Shown here one piece after another: positions 44,639 to 55,826 of a stretch of DNA of 64,000 nt. Source of the DNA: Siphonodentalium dalli (taxonomy: Eukaryota; Mollusca; Scaphopoda; Gadilida; Siphonodentaliidae); contig CP136066.1 of the NCBI GenBank assembly GCA_032622095.1, positions 104,179,319 to 104,243,318 of the forward strand, written 5' to 3'. Both the position numbers and the translations under genes were made by a program. Every line of letters starts with the position of its first letter. The first letter of the stretch is position 1. The notes under the pieces were generated by a model. The model was not told the origin of the DNA and did no database searches. It worked only from the letters and a program-made list of their open reading frames with translations.

Positions 44639-47600
44639 CATTGATGTATGGAGATATCAGAACCCAGAACAACTAAGATATACTTGGCGAAGAAAGTCCC
44701 CGTTTAAACAAGCACGTTTAGATTATTTTCTCATATCAAACTGTATTTTGCCTTTTATTGAATCATCTTCCGTAATACCTGGTTATCGTACCGATCATTC
44801 AATAGTAACTGTGAATTTCAAATTATGTGATACGAAACCCGGGCGTGGCTATTGGAAATTTAATAACTCTCTACTTTCTAATAAAACTTTTGTCGATAAA
44901 ATAAATGAAACTGTAGATACGACTGTCGAACAGTATAAATCGTCGGATAATGACACGCTATGTGATAACGAAGAGAGTCCAAAGTTTCAAATAAACGACC
45001 AATTATTCTTTGAAACATTGCTCATGGAGATGAGAAAAACGACGTTAACTTTTTCAAAAGCACTAGCAAATACTAAACGCCAAGAAGAATCTTTACTTGA
45101 AGCAGACATTGAAGTGTTAGAAAATCGGCTTACTGATGATGATGGTATTGAGAAATTACAACAACTTAAACTACGATTAGAAGATATAAGAAAACAGAAA
45201 TTAGAAGGCGCAATGATACGTTCAAGAGCTCGGTGGGTCAGTGATGGGGAAAAACCAACTAAATATTTTCTTAACTTAGAAAAAAGACATTATATGAATA
45301 AAGCACTTCTTCGGGTTGAAAAAGAGGATGGTAAAGTGGTTACAGATCAAAATGATATTCTCGAAGAGGCCAAACTATATTACGAAAAATTATATGAAAA
45401 TAGACACGAGAACACAAATGTATCGGACATTGAACAATTTGTTCGCGTTCAAAATGATAACACAAATAATTTCCCAAATAAATTATCTCCAGAAATCTCT
45501 CACACCCTTGAATCACGTATTTCTGAAAACGAGGCATTAACCTATTTAAAACATATGCGCAATAACAAAAGCCCTGGTTCCAGTGGCTTCTCGTGTGATT
45601 TTTATAAAATGTTTTGGAATAAAATTGGTAAATTCCTAGTTAGGTCATTAAACTACGGCTTAGATAAAGGTGAATTATCGGTTACACAAAAACACGATAT
45701 TCTTACTCTGATTCCAAAAGAAAACAAACCAAAACAATTCCTAAAAAACTGGCGACCTATTTCACTTCTTAATGTGTCATACAAAATGCTATCCGGTATA
45801 CTTTCTGAAAGATTGAAAAGTGTAATTCAAGATCTTATTCATCATGACCAGAGTGGGTTTTTAAAAGGTAGATTCATTGGCGAAAATATACGATTAATAT
45901 CAGACATTTTGTCCACAACAAAATCTGCTAATATTCCTGGACTACTTGTACTCCTTGACTTCGAAAAAGCGTTTGATTCGGTCCCCTGGTCATTCTTGTC
46001 GTCAGTCTTAAAATACTTCAACTTTGGGGATAATTTTATTAAAATCATTAATTGCTTGTATAACGGTATATCGTCAATATCAACGGGCATGTGTCTCGTA
46101 GCTTCAGAATCTCGAGGTGCTGTCGCCAAGGTGATCCAATTTCGCCTTACATTTTTTTATTGTGTGTCGAAATATTAGGTATAGGATTCCGGAAACGGAA
46201 AAATATCAAGGGTATTAAGATAGGGAATTCAGAATTTAAACTTTCACAATATGCTGACGATACCTCATTATTTCTTGATGGTGACCCCCAAAGCCTTGAC
46301 AATGCATTCGAGCTATTACATGACTTTTATCTTATTTCAGGTTTAAAAATTAATTACGACAAAACAGTTGCGGTATGGATTGGTAAGAAAAGGGATTGTA
46401 CTGACTCTATATGTGACAGATGGAAAATAAGATGGCTATCAAATGGTTTTAAAGTTCTCGGTGTAAATTTCCAATTAGATGCCGATGATATATGTTCGAA
46501 TAATTACATCACAGCGTACAACCAGATACGAACAACCGGATTCTTGGCAAAACCTCGTCCGATATCAAATGGAGTGTAAACACAATGACAAATGGTATCT
46601 ATCGAATGGATGTGCCCTTAATAGATATAAAAGCAAATATATCAATCAATTCTGGATAGATGTTCTAGATGCATGGAAAATATTAAACTTAAAGATGGCT
46701 CCAAAAACGCACAGTGATGTGCTCTCATCGACGATTGTAAATAACGATATTTTCAAAATAAACAAACACGCAATTAATGACAGATCGTTGGCATATATTC
46801 GTGAACGATCTTATGTGTGATAATAACAAGTTAATGTCCTATGACGAAGCAAAGCGGTTATACGGCATTAAAACAGATTTTTTGACATACAACTGTATAA
46901 TCTCTTCAATAAAAAAATACCTAACTAAAATGGAAAACTCTAGTAGCTATCAACAAAGTAACAACGATCGACTGAACAACCCAATACTACCGTATCAGAT
47001 CGAACACTTACTCAAATCGAATTCGAAGTATATATACAATTGCATTCAAGACCCCAAAATGAACATGAACCTCATCTCAAAATGGGAGAAGAAACTAAAT
47101 ATGCACCATGAATTAGACTGGTGGTCAGACGTTTTTAAAACTCCCTTTGTTCCGTTTTGTGACATGAAATATGTATGGTTTCAATATCGGATAAACAATA
47201 GAATATTAGGGACTAACAATGTACTAAAGAAAATGGGTCGATCTGAAAATGATACATGTTCATTTTGTAAAATTGAAAAAGAGACCATTAGCCATCTTAT
47301 GTTTCAATGTCACATTATTGCTTCGCTGTGGAACGAGATTCGTGTATGGGTATTTAACACGACTTCAAATAAATTAGAAATTAATTCAAACACAATTTTA
47401 TTTGGCAAAGCTGATACTGAAAAAATTGATCCACTCCTCCAAACGATCTTGGTCATAATTAAGTATAATATATACCGATCAAAGATGAGATCTGAATTAC
47501 CAAAATTGCAAAATATCCAAGCAGAAATACGAATGTACGCAAAAACTGAAAGATGGAATTTTTACAACAAATCTAGATATACTGAGTTCGAATATCGGTG

Positions 47601-48301
47601 GGATAAATGGAAAGGTCTGTTACACTATTACAGTTAAACAGCACAGACATAACTATATATATTTACATGTATGCTGGAAATGTAATACATAACATTGCAC
47701 ATACCTGGCACACAAGTATTCCGTAAATATTATTTAGTATTGTAAAAACTGTGTTTAAACACGAATGCTGACCAGACATGTGCCGTGTTGTGTGACTTAC
47801 CTAACAGTATGCTTACTTATTTGAATCATATAGTGAGTAAAATTAATTGTATACCACCTATCCATGCCGTACATAATCACGTTACGTAAATATACCAGAT
47901 TTTAAGACTTTTAGCTCGATGCTAACACTAATTAATAACCCCTCAATGTTAATATTTTGCATTGTATAATTAGCATATATATACCTAATAACGTGAGGGA
48001 CTCAGAAAAAATTATAAATAATACATATATACCCAATATTTCATTTTCATTATTTCATTTTCATTATATCTATTATTATAACTAATGGAAATTTAATATA
48101 ACTAAATAACACAACATTCATAAAACCATTCACTCCACACTCTTTTTTTCTCTTTTACCTTTCTACAGTCTCAAATAAAAAATAACGAAAGAGACAAAAA
48201 CTGTTTAATTACCAACCATTAACTGTAATGCATACTTCATGTACTGTCACAATGTATTTGTCTTTTTTCAAATAAAAATTTATAAAAAAAATAAAATAAA
48301 A
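44639..48301 (+). mobile_element. 5'-truncated L1/Tx1-like LINE
   Basis: The element begins in the late endonuclease domain, runs through the reverse transcriptase and a C-terminal zinc knuckle, then a 660-bp 3' UTR and an A-rich tail (TTTATAAAAAAAATAAAATA-like). The perfect 16-bp flanking duplication marks target-primed insertion. Relative to the second LINE of the window it lacks about 450 bp of coding sequence after the polymerase core, so it has both 5' truncation and an internal deletion. Confidence 0.85.
44642..47637 (+). pseudogene. LINE ORF2 remnant: endonuclease end, reverse transcriptase, zinc knuckle
   Basis: Sense starts at IDVWRYQNPEQLRYTW and ARLDYFLIS, the end of an APE-type endonuclease, followed by GYRTDHSIV (the DH motif). 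Polymerase motifs are KSPGSSGFSCDFY, KNWRPISLLN, LLDFEKAFDSVPW (catalytic D), RQGDPISPYIF, YADDTSLFL (catalytic DD) and GLKINYDKT. Frames change near 46095 (0 to 2), 46560 (2 to 0) and 46795 (0 to 1). About 150 residues expected between AYNQI and YINQFWIDVLDAW are missing. The C-terminus has C-x2-C-x8-H-x4-C (47259-47312) and ends at TAA 47635. Typical LINE protein: nicks DNA and copies its own RNA at the nick; this copy cannot. Confidence 0.85.
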
Positions 48302-48317
48302 AAAGATATGGTAATAT
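48302..48317 (+). repeat. LINE target-site duplication, right
   Basis: AAAGATATGGTAATAT, matching 44623-44638. Confidence 0.85.
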
Positions 48318-48841
48318 TACTAATTGTTAGTGGTGGATTGGCTATATAATCATCAGTATAAGCTTAGGTATATATGATTTATACGTACCATACGTCTCGT
48401 CTCGAAAATATACCTTTAAATATACTTTGAAAAAACATCAAAGTTAAACCACCCTACCCCAGGTTTTACTAAAACCTAGTTTTTTGGGTTTAATTATTCG
48501 GCCGATTTTTTCCGCCCAGTATTGATGTTGTTTCTTCGCGTATATGGGAGTGTTTATTTTGAATTGTGGGAGGCGTTTATGCGCGGGCGTTTGTCACTCA
48601 ATGTACATTCAGGAGAGTCTTAGTGGAATTCGGGGAGGCGATGTCGGTACTTATGAGATAAATTCTAACAAATATGTGCCAGTGTGATGGATGATTTCTT
48701 GCTATATATGTCTGTTTGCAATTCGCTCGTTCGGATGTCGGTTTGGCGGCTGAGAGCATGGCGGGATCGGACTGATCAGATTGACACGTTAGACACGAAC
48801 ATGACTTTTTAAACTGATTCCTTTTTCACAAAAAGGTCTCT

Positions 48842-50290
48842 TTCGGTCAATTTGACACATGGGTTGGTGGCCCGCCCAAATACCAATCAGACACCCCAGC
48901 CTTCACCCGGGGGAGGATAACGACCACCCTGAGGGGAGGAGTGTGGACTATATTTGGAGAACTGTAAGGATTTCGGCCAATTTGATGGTATGGGTGGGTG
49001 GGTCGCCCCAAATAACCCATAGAAACACCCCACCCCTCACATCCGGGGGGGGGGGGGTACCACCGAGGGGGTGAACGTGGGATATGGACCATTTTCGAGA
49101 CTGGTAAGGATTTCGGCCAATTGGCGGCATGGATGAATGGCCCGCTCAAATGTCCCATAGAAACAGCCCACCCATGAACGCTGGAGGAACCACCCCAGGA
49201 GGTGAAAATGGGGTATGGGCCATTTTCGAGAACGGTAAGGATTTCGGTCAATTTGACGTCAGCAGTGTGGGTAGCCCGCTCCAACTACCCCTAGAAACAC
49301 CCTCACCCTGGGGTACCACCCCGAGGGGGTGAAATGGGGTATGGACAATTTTCGGTGGGTGCACCATGGCACATCCCAAATGCCCCCCATAGAAACACCC
49401 AACCCCCACCGGACCCCATTTTCACCCGCTCGGGTAGAACCACCCGCGGTGAGGGTGGGGGTGTTTCTGTGGACTATATTTGAGGGCGGGCCGCCCACAA
49501 ATGACGTCATATTGGCCGAAATCCTTACCGTTCTCGATAACGGTCCATACCCCATTCCGACACCCGGGTGAGGGGTGTGGGTGTTTCTGTGGGGTATTTG
49601 GGGCGGGCCACCTACACATGCCGTAATATTGACCAACAGCGGCATGTTTTTGCGAATAATGAATAAAATGCTCCATAACCCATTTTCATCCCAGCAGGTT
49701 GGTACCCTCCAGGGATGAGGGTAGGATGTCTATAGGGGATATTTGGAGCGGGCCACACCCCTCCTGTCGTCAAATTGGCCGAAATCCTTACCGTTCTCGA
49801 ACATGGTTCATATCCCATCTTCACCCCTCGGGTGGTAACCCACCCCACCCCGCCCGGATGTGAGGGTGGGGTGTTTATATGGGTTATTTGAGGTACCCTA
49901 CCCAGGGGGTGAGGGTTGGGGTGTTTCTATTCGGTATTTGGTCGTACCCAATTTCAACCTCCTCGTGGCACCCCCCCCCCCGGATGAGGGTTAGGTAGGG
50001 GGTGGTTCTATGGTGTATTTTGATCGTGCCACCCACTCCTGTTGCCAAATTAATTAGCCTAAATCCTTATCGTTCTCGAAAATGGTCCATATCCATGTTA
50101 TCCCTGGGTGAGGGGTGATGTTTCTATCGGGTATTTTGGGCGAGCCACCCATTCATGCCGTCAAATTCGCCGAAACCCTTCCCGTTCTCAAAAATGGTCC
50201 ATACCCCATTTTCACCCGTCCGGATGGTACCTCCGGGGCGGTGGTGTTTCTATAGTATGGGGTATTTGTGGCGGGCCCGCACCCATGCCC
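48842..50290. repeat. Inverted satellite array, unit about 130 bp
   Basis: Units marked by TTTCGG(C/T)CAATT start at 48842, 48971, 49111 and 49242 on the + strand (spacing 129-140). From about 49430 the units are reversed, marked by TTGGCCGAAATCC at 49512, 49770 and variants near 49629, 50052 and 50167. Each unit has GGGTGTTTCTATGGG, GGTACCACCC and CCATTTTCGAGAACGGTAAGG-like segments in order. GC content is far above the rest of the window. The array is bracketed by GACACGAACATGACTTTT (48795) and AAAAGTCATGTTCGTCC (50309). The frames on both strands here (48847-49848) are by-products. Confidence 0.8.
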
Positions 50291-50779
50291 TCAGATATTT
50301 TTGAGTTCCAAAAGTCATGTTCGTCCATGATATTAGATAATATCTATCCGCTATACAACAGACCGTGCATTCGTCGTGATTTCTCAAAGCGCACGGGTTA
50401 TTCCCCTGATTAGGATATTATATAGCGACAACAGGTCGCGTGACCCGACAATGCATTGACAAGTAGCGATACTAAACAGACAGACCACGCCTCCTATCCT
50501 TGCAATTGGACAAGTGTGGCGGCTGTGGCCCACAAGTAACGCAATCGACCAAATCTATGTCGTCCCAGCGGTGGAGAAAAACTTGGTTTTACTACTAAAT
50601 CCCAGTTTAAACTGGTAGTTTAAACTACGTCTAAACAGGAGATGCCGATTCGGACCTATAGGTCGTATATACATAAGGCTGGACTATTGAATAAACCAGT
50701 GCGTCCACTTCATATCTGTGTAGTGGTTACCTGTTCTCAGAAGATCCGCACATTATCTACTTATAATACTTATTTTCGG

Positions 50780-50891
50780 TATATAATCTGCTTAGAATTG
50801 AGTGAAATGAGAGCGTTTTTGTCACATTATCGACTCACAATGAATCGATTCTAAGCAGATTATTTGCGGGCAATGACACAAATACGCCAAC
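50780..50891. repeat. ATCTGCTTAGAA family, left piece of copy 2
   Basis: ATAATCTGCTTAGAAT...ATTCTAAGCAGATTAT (50780-50864) is an 85-bp inverted repeat with CACATTATCGACTCA inside. The sequence continues GCGGGCAATGACAC up to the hAT-like insertion. Confidence 0.65.
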
Positions 50892-52083
50892 TAGGGCCCT
50901 GCGAAGCTTCGAAGATTCGATTCGGTGTCGACATCGGCGACCATATTCGGAATCGATACTGAATCGGCTCTCCGATTCGGATATTTTCGAATCGGCCCAT
51001 TCTTTCCCGTTTTTTGGGACAAACAACAAAATTTGTTACTCAAGTTCAATTGAAAGGCCAATTGCCGAATTTTGCCGATTTCCCGTCTGCAGGTCTCTCC
51101 GGTGCCGTGTAGGATGTAATTTAGAGTTTATACTAGTTAAGCGATTACGTCCAATCGCAGTCCGTCACCCTTTCGCGGATGTCATTACGTGTAACACTAG
51201 TAATATTGGTGGTTCTTGGACAATGTTGGGGTAAAATGTAGTATATAAGTGACTTTTTTATCACTCTATACAGGTCAAAAGTCAAGACATCTACGGTCCA
51301 TATACTTTTGTATAGTTAGTGTTAGCAATAGTGTCTTCTATTTTATCTAAACGTGCATTAATACATATGTTAACTTGCCAGGTTTTGGTTTGTGTCATAA
51401 TTGTGCTAATTGCATATTAATAGATTTGAATTCCCCCATACTGTTAATATTAAACGATTCACCTATGCATGTAACATGCTAAGATGGTCCCTCACATAAA
51501 TGCATTCCGATGGAAAAGAAAACCAGGTCATGCAATCTTTTATTATAAATTCAGGGATAAAACGCACCTTGTGGTTATACAGAGCTGCATCCCGTCAAAC
51601 AGAATGCATTATTACTGGTAGCCCATATGCCATGACTCGGGTACTGCAATCGCAACTTCTCGGATTATTTGGCAGAAATAAATATTTGCGTATGGAAATC
51701 ACCGAGGTTGCTGATTGCCGGTAACTGATGCGGCGGGTCATGCGCACTGATATACATGCCATTGTTTATGACACAGCACGTACGTCAGTCCTGAAATTAT
51801 CAGAATTACTATTGCATGTACATACAACAAATTATACGTGTTATACTAAGTGATATATAGTTTCGATTTTCGTTCAAACATAAAGTTGAGAACGATATCA
51901 GTCGCAAAAAGTTTGTCTGTGAACCCTGTCTTGGTTCTTTGTTTCAGAGTCTCAGCTTTTATGCAAAATAAGTCAACAATAATTAGAATGATATATATAG
52001 CTATGATTTGTTCCGTCCAGTGCTTGTCCCGATTCGATTCGAGATTCGATTCGGTTGTCGAATTTCCGATTCGCAGGGCACTA
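50892..52083. mobile_element. hAT-like non-autonomous element (1192 bp)
   Basis: Ends TAGGGCCCTGCGAA and TTCGCAGGGCACTA form 14-bp terminal inverted repeats with one mismatch. Flanks ACGCCAAC (50884-50891) and ACACCAAC (52084-52091) are an 8-bp duplication with one difference. The 8-bp TSD and TAGGG-type ends fit the hAT superfamily. Subterminal GATTCGATTCGG words occur near both ends (50915-50990, 52028-52070). No transposase frame is present; small frames at 51500-51724 and 51850-52143 lack domains. Confidence 0.75.
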
Positions 52084-52180
52084 ACACCAACTCACAACTT
52101 TGTAGGTGTACGCTCTATTCTAAGATATATTATAAGCAGATAATGTGCGGGTTTTCTGGAGAACATGCTGTGTACTTTGT
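52084..52180. repeat. ATCTGCTTAGAA family, right piece of copy 2
   Basis: Continues the split family: CTATTCTAAG...AAGCAGATAATG, GGAGAACATGCTG, matching 13370-13470. Confidence 0.6.
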
Positions 52181-53592
52181 ACTCGGAATTGTACCATCTT
52201 GCTGGTCGTGTTAGATCGCCGGTATTACCAAATCGCCTTGGATGGACAAGCATTGTGCGTTTCTCTTAACAGCGACGACCACCTATACCATGGCTGATGA
52301 GTCTTGTCCGGTATAAAATTGTATCGTGTACATGTAGTAACTCTGTGAATATGGTTGATAAGTAATATTAATAATTCCACCGTTGGGGCATGTTAGCGAC
52401 AAGAAATATCGTTCCGTTTTCCATTTTTATTTCCAGGCTCTGCAACACGTCGTTCTGCATATTTGTTAACGTTCGTTTGGTCTGTCTTTTGTTTGAGTCT
52501 GTAACAATTATTATAGCCACGAAACCAAAACCGAATGTCTCTAATGTCAGTGGAACATTGATGGGACGTACGCTTAATAGAAATATTATATTTACCCTTT
52601 CATTAATAAATTCTCATTGACGAGTAGTTCCCTTATGTGTTCATTTAATGGGAGACACACGCTTTGCATAAATCCAGCCAAACATCTATCTGGAGAAAAA
52701 TCTTGATTTCACCTATCATCATCTTCATTGTTTGTAGAATCTGAGCATTGTTAAGAAACGGCAAAAACAAAGGATTTTAACACATTGGGAGGTTGAAATG
52801 TTGAATTAGATTTTTAGTTGCATAATATATTATCATACCCCCATATATTATAATGAAGCGGAACGAAAACAAATGTTAATATGCAGTGTGTTCCACTCAA
52901 GCAGGAATCAATCAACTTGAATTATGCCAGTGTTAAGATATATGGTGGTCCGCTTTAACTTGGTTATTAACCAATAACAGGAACTCATCTCTGCCTAAGT
53001 TTTCATTCATCAGCAGGCATGTGCCGCATGACATGAACATTCTCTAATATAGAAACATTGTTGTAAGTAGTTGCATTTATAAACGAAAATAATCTGTAAA
53101 TTTCACGAATCAAGTAAAATTAGTCACCTCTCACGATCCCCAGATATGATATCATGGATATATGAACTGCAGTAATGAAAAAAGTCTATTTTTTATAGAA
53201 CTTATTGGTACCTGAAAACAGTAACATTTTAAAAATCTTTCATGGCATAAAAATGAAGTAAATTGGGTTCGATGGTTTTTAAATACGGTGTCACAATAAT
53301 CGCTTGTACCAAATTGACAAAGAAATTCCTGACAGAGTTTATGAAAAATTATTTTGAATTACCTAGTGAATTACAAGGAAATGTTGGCCCTTAATAAGTT
53401 CAACAAACGGATATAAACCGTTTCATGGACGTCTTATCTGAATAATTCCCTCTAAAGATTGGGAACCATGTACCTGTATGTATGTCGTCTTCTTATATTT
53501 CCCGAACGTCCTCCAGATGAATAACAAAACATTACTATGTACACTTGTATAACTGGTGAGGAAACTCGTTTGATAAAGAGTTAAAGGCCCAC
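52181..53592. other. Intergenic DNA
   Basis: No gene recognised. Around 53388-53450, AATAAGTTCAACAAACGG...CCGTTT...CTTATCTGAA resembles the central hairpin of the MITE at 53593-53844, so a decayed extra copy may be present. Confidence 0.45.
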
Positions 53593-53844
53593 TTAACACT
53601 TTCTATGCTAAATGTATTCTCCCAGTCAGTCAAAATGTGTACATAGGAATGGTTTATTTGGAGGAATGTTATGGTGATAAAAGCCGACGATAGATCGATA
53701 CATAAAAGTGCAGAATGAGCCGTATTTATTGAGGGACATGTTTAGATAATAAGTTTAACAAACGGTCGTTTGTAGAACTTATTATCTGAACATTTGCTAT
53801 ATGATAAAAACTAATCAAGGATGCGCAAGTATAGAAAGGGTTAA
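53593..53844. mobile_element. MITE with TTAACMCTTTCTAT ends, copy 1
   Basis: Left TTAACACTTTCTATGCT and right AGTATAGAAAGGGTTAA are about 17-bp inverted ends. The centre pairs GATAATAAGTTTAACAAACG with the complement CGTTTGTAGAACTTATTATC. A second copy is at 57298-57668. Confidence 0.7.
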
Positions 53845-54375
53845 TGTTCAGTGCAACATAATAACTTTTCTGAATCACAAATATATAGTTTTATTATGTC
53901 AGCTCTTGCAATTAGCCAATCAGCGTCGATATATAGTGACGGTATATTAACCCATATGAGGTCGGTGACCTAATATGAAATCAATATTAGGTGCTTATCC
54001 GCCATCTTTTTTTTTCCGAAACTCAGTCGCCTCGGGAATATGTTTGGTGTATTTTGGCGCCAAGAAAGGGGATATCTATCGGAAATCATTTTCTGTGAAT
54101 TTAAAGACATAGTACCATGTACCAAAACCCGAATGCAATATATTTGAGGAATTCTAAAGACTCATACATTGACTATCAAACTCAACAGATTGTCCTACTT
54201 CTGGTAATTAGCCACTGACTCAATGCGTTGATGTTCAATGCCCATGGCGCGTCACTGTGACGTTACATTAGTTAATGGCCATAGACCAAAGATTTAACTT
54301 ACCAAAGTACAATAAATTACAGCGACGATTAATTAAAAGGATATGCTTCATTCTGTCCACTGACATAATAAATAC
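53845..54375. other. Intergenic DNA
   Basis: Near 53940-54000 CCTAATATGAAATCAATATTAGG is a short palindrome related to the stem of the next hairpin. No gene is seen. Confidence 0.4.
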
Positions 54376-54515
54376 GTTACGGGACGCTTAGGGTCGGATA
54401 TGGTGTCATGTGAGACTCAGCGAGATCAATATTAGGCTCGGCCTACGGCCTCGCCTAATATTGATCTCACTTCGCCTCACATAACACTGTATCCGACCAC
54501 TACTCGCCCCGTAAC
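54376..54515. repeat. Hairpin, about 62-bp arms
   Basis: 54376-54437 pairs with 54453-54515: GTTACGGG, GGTCGGATA, TATGTGAG-like and GAGATCAATATTAGGC on the left, complements on the right. The tip has GGCC-TAC-GGCC. About ten mismatches, mostly in the outer half. Confidence 0.75.
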
Positions 54516-55094
54516 TGATAATATTTACGATCTCTGTCATATATAAATTGAAAATATATATAAACCACCACTAATGGAAACGTCAGTTGATACGAAGTGT
54601 CCATAACGCAATGGAAATCTCGTTTTGTTCAGCCTTGAACATAAATCGTTTAAAACCAGAATCCATTGCTTTATTTTGACGGCTGGATTTTCATTACATG
54701 TAATATCGTTATCTCAGGCTTGAAAACAAGACCTTTAAGTCATAGCATTTTAGAAAAAATGAGTGGCATTTTCACTTCACACATAGGCACTGGTGAATAG
54801 AATGCTCGTACATGTATAATATAGTTTGTTTATATACTGTTCAACGCACATTAGCTGAAATTGTAAATTGTTTATACAATCATGTTTAAAAAACATTCCG
54901 GGCCAGAACGAGTATTGTACACTAAATCGCATACAGAGTTTCGGTGCAACTTTGTTATAATCGATTATATTGTGACACAATATCATCAACTAGTTGGAAC
55001 TTATAACCCTAATTACTATTATTTTATGGCATGAACATTTATTTTTTAAGATTAGCTGTTTTCAAGTAATAAGAACTTCTCTCAAATATATACA

Positions 55095-55450
55095 CAGAAC
55101 GACACGATGTGTAAATGGGTTTGTCAATACGGCACGAGTGCTGTCGCGTAAGGATAGCACGAGAGGCGCTTGCGCCTCGAGTTCTATCCTTCCGCGACAG
55201 CTTCGCATCCTAGAATCCGTGCATTAAAAATACAGGATTAGAAGGTTTATATAGGCTCATACAGGGCGTGTTTATCATGTGTTATGATTCTTTTATTTAA
55301 ATAGTTCCAGTTTCGTGGTTGAGGTGAACGTCATGTACGTCATTTTACGTCAACGAGATGCGTATGGAACGTACGTTGCATACGGATTTGTGAATATGGA
55401 ACGGCAATAACACTGTACTTCTAGGAACAAGCGTGTAATAAAACTGTTTA
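55095..55450. repeat. Dispersed repeat X, copy 2
   Basis: Same word order as 18005-18310. Between ATACGGCACGA and the later shared block it contains the GC-rich hairpin at 55140-55201. Confidence 0.65.
55140..55201. repeat. GC-rich hairpin, about 29-bp arms
   Basis: GCTGTCGCG and AAGGATAG on the left pair with CTATCCTT and CGCGACAGC on the right, then GAGGCG-CTTG-CGCCTC at the tip. G(CUUG)C is a known stable RNA tetraloop. Two small mismatches or bulges. Confidence 0.8.
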
Positions 55451-55565
55451 CAGAAGTGCAATGTATATGTCCATGACATCATACATGTATGTGACGATCA
55501 TAAGAGGAAACTTAATTTGTCTTGATTCATGAAATTTCATAACTATTTTCATTTAGAAAGTCAAT

Positions 55566-55826
55566 CGGCATCATCATCATCGTCATCCTCATCACCATCG
55601 TCATCATCATCAACATCATCATCATCATTATCAACATCATCATTATTATCATTATCAACATCATCATTATTATCATCATCAACATCATCATCGTCGTCTT
55701 CATCATCATCACCATCAGCATTGTCATCACCATCTTCGTTGGCATCATTATTAGTAGGGCTATCACCACCACCATCATCATCGTCGTCGTCGCCGCTATC
55801 CACATCATCACCCTCGTCTAGCACAA
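55566..55826. repeat. ATC/CAT trinucleotide microsatellite
   Basis: About 260 bp of ATC repeats with scattered interruptions. Translations give poly-Ser, poly-Asp/Asn or poly-Met frames on both strands, none regarded as real. Confidence 0.95.

Larger units (their letters stand above)
44398..50656. mobile_element. TIR DNA element (about 2.6 kb plus nested LINE)
   Basis: The left terminus GGTCCGAATCGGCATCTC (44398) is matched by the complement of GAGATGCCGATTCGGACC at the right (50639-50656). Inside both ends are subterminal arrays of TAGTTTAAAC/AAACTAGGTTTTA-type words (44415-44620; 48440-48490 and 50580-50635), like transposase-binding repeats. No transposase frame is present. A LINE is inserted at 44639-48301 and an inverted satellite array fills 48842-50290. 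No convincing TSD is seen at the outer ends. Confidence 0.7.

Noticed and set aside
48847-49848. Several open frames on both strands with PPR/H-rich text
   Set aside because: They fall entirely in the GC-rich inverted satellite; open in many frames because the monomer has few stops.
54376-54515. A UACG (UNCG-type) tetraloop at the tip of this hairpin
   Set aside because: Pairing GGCC with GGCC leaves a three-base TAC loop; the four-base alternative would force a C-C mismatch next to the loop.
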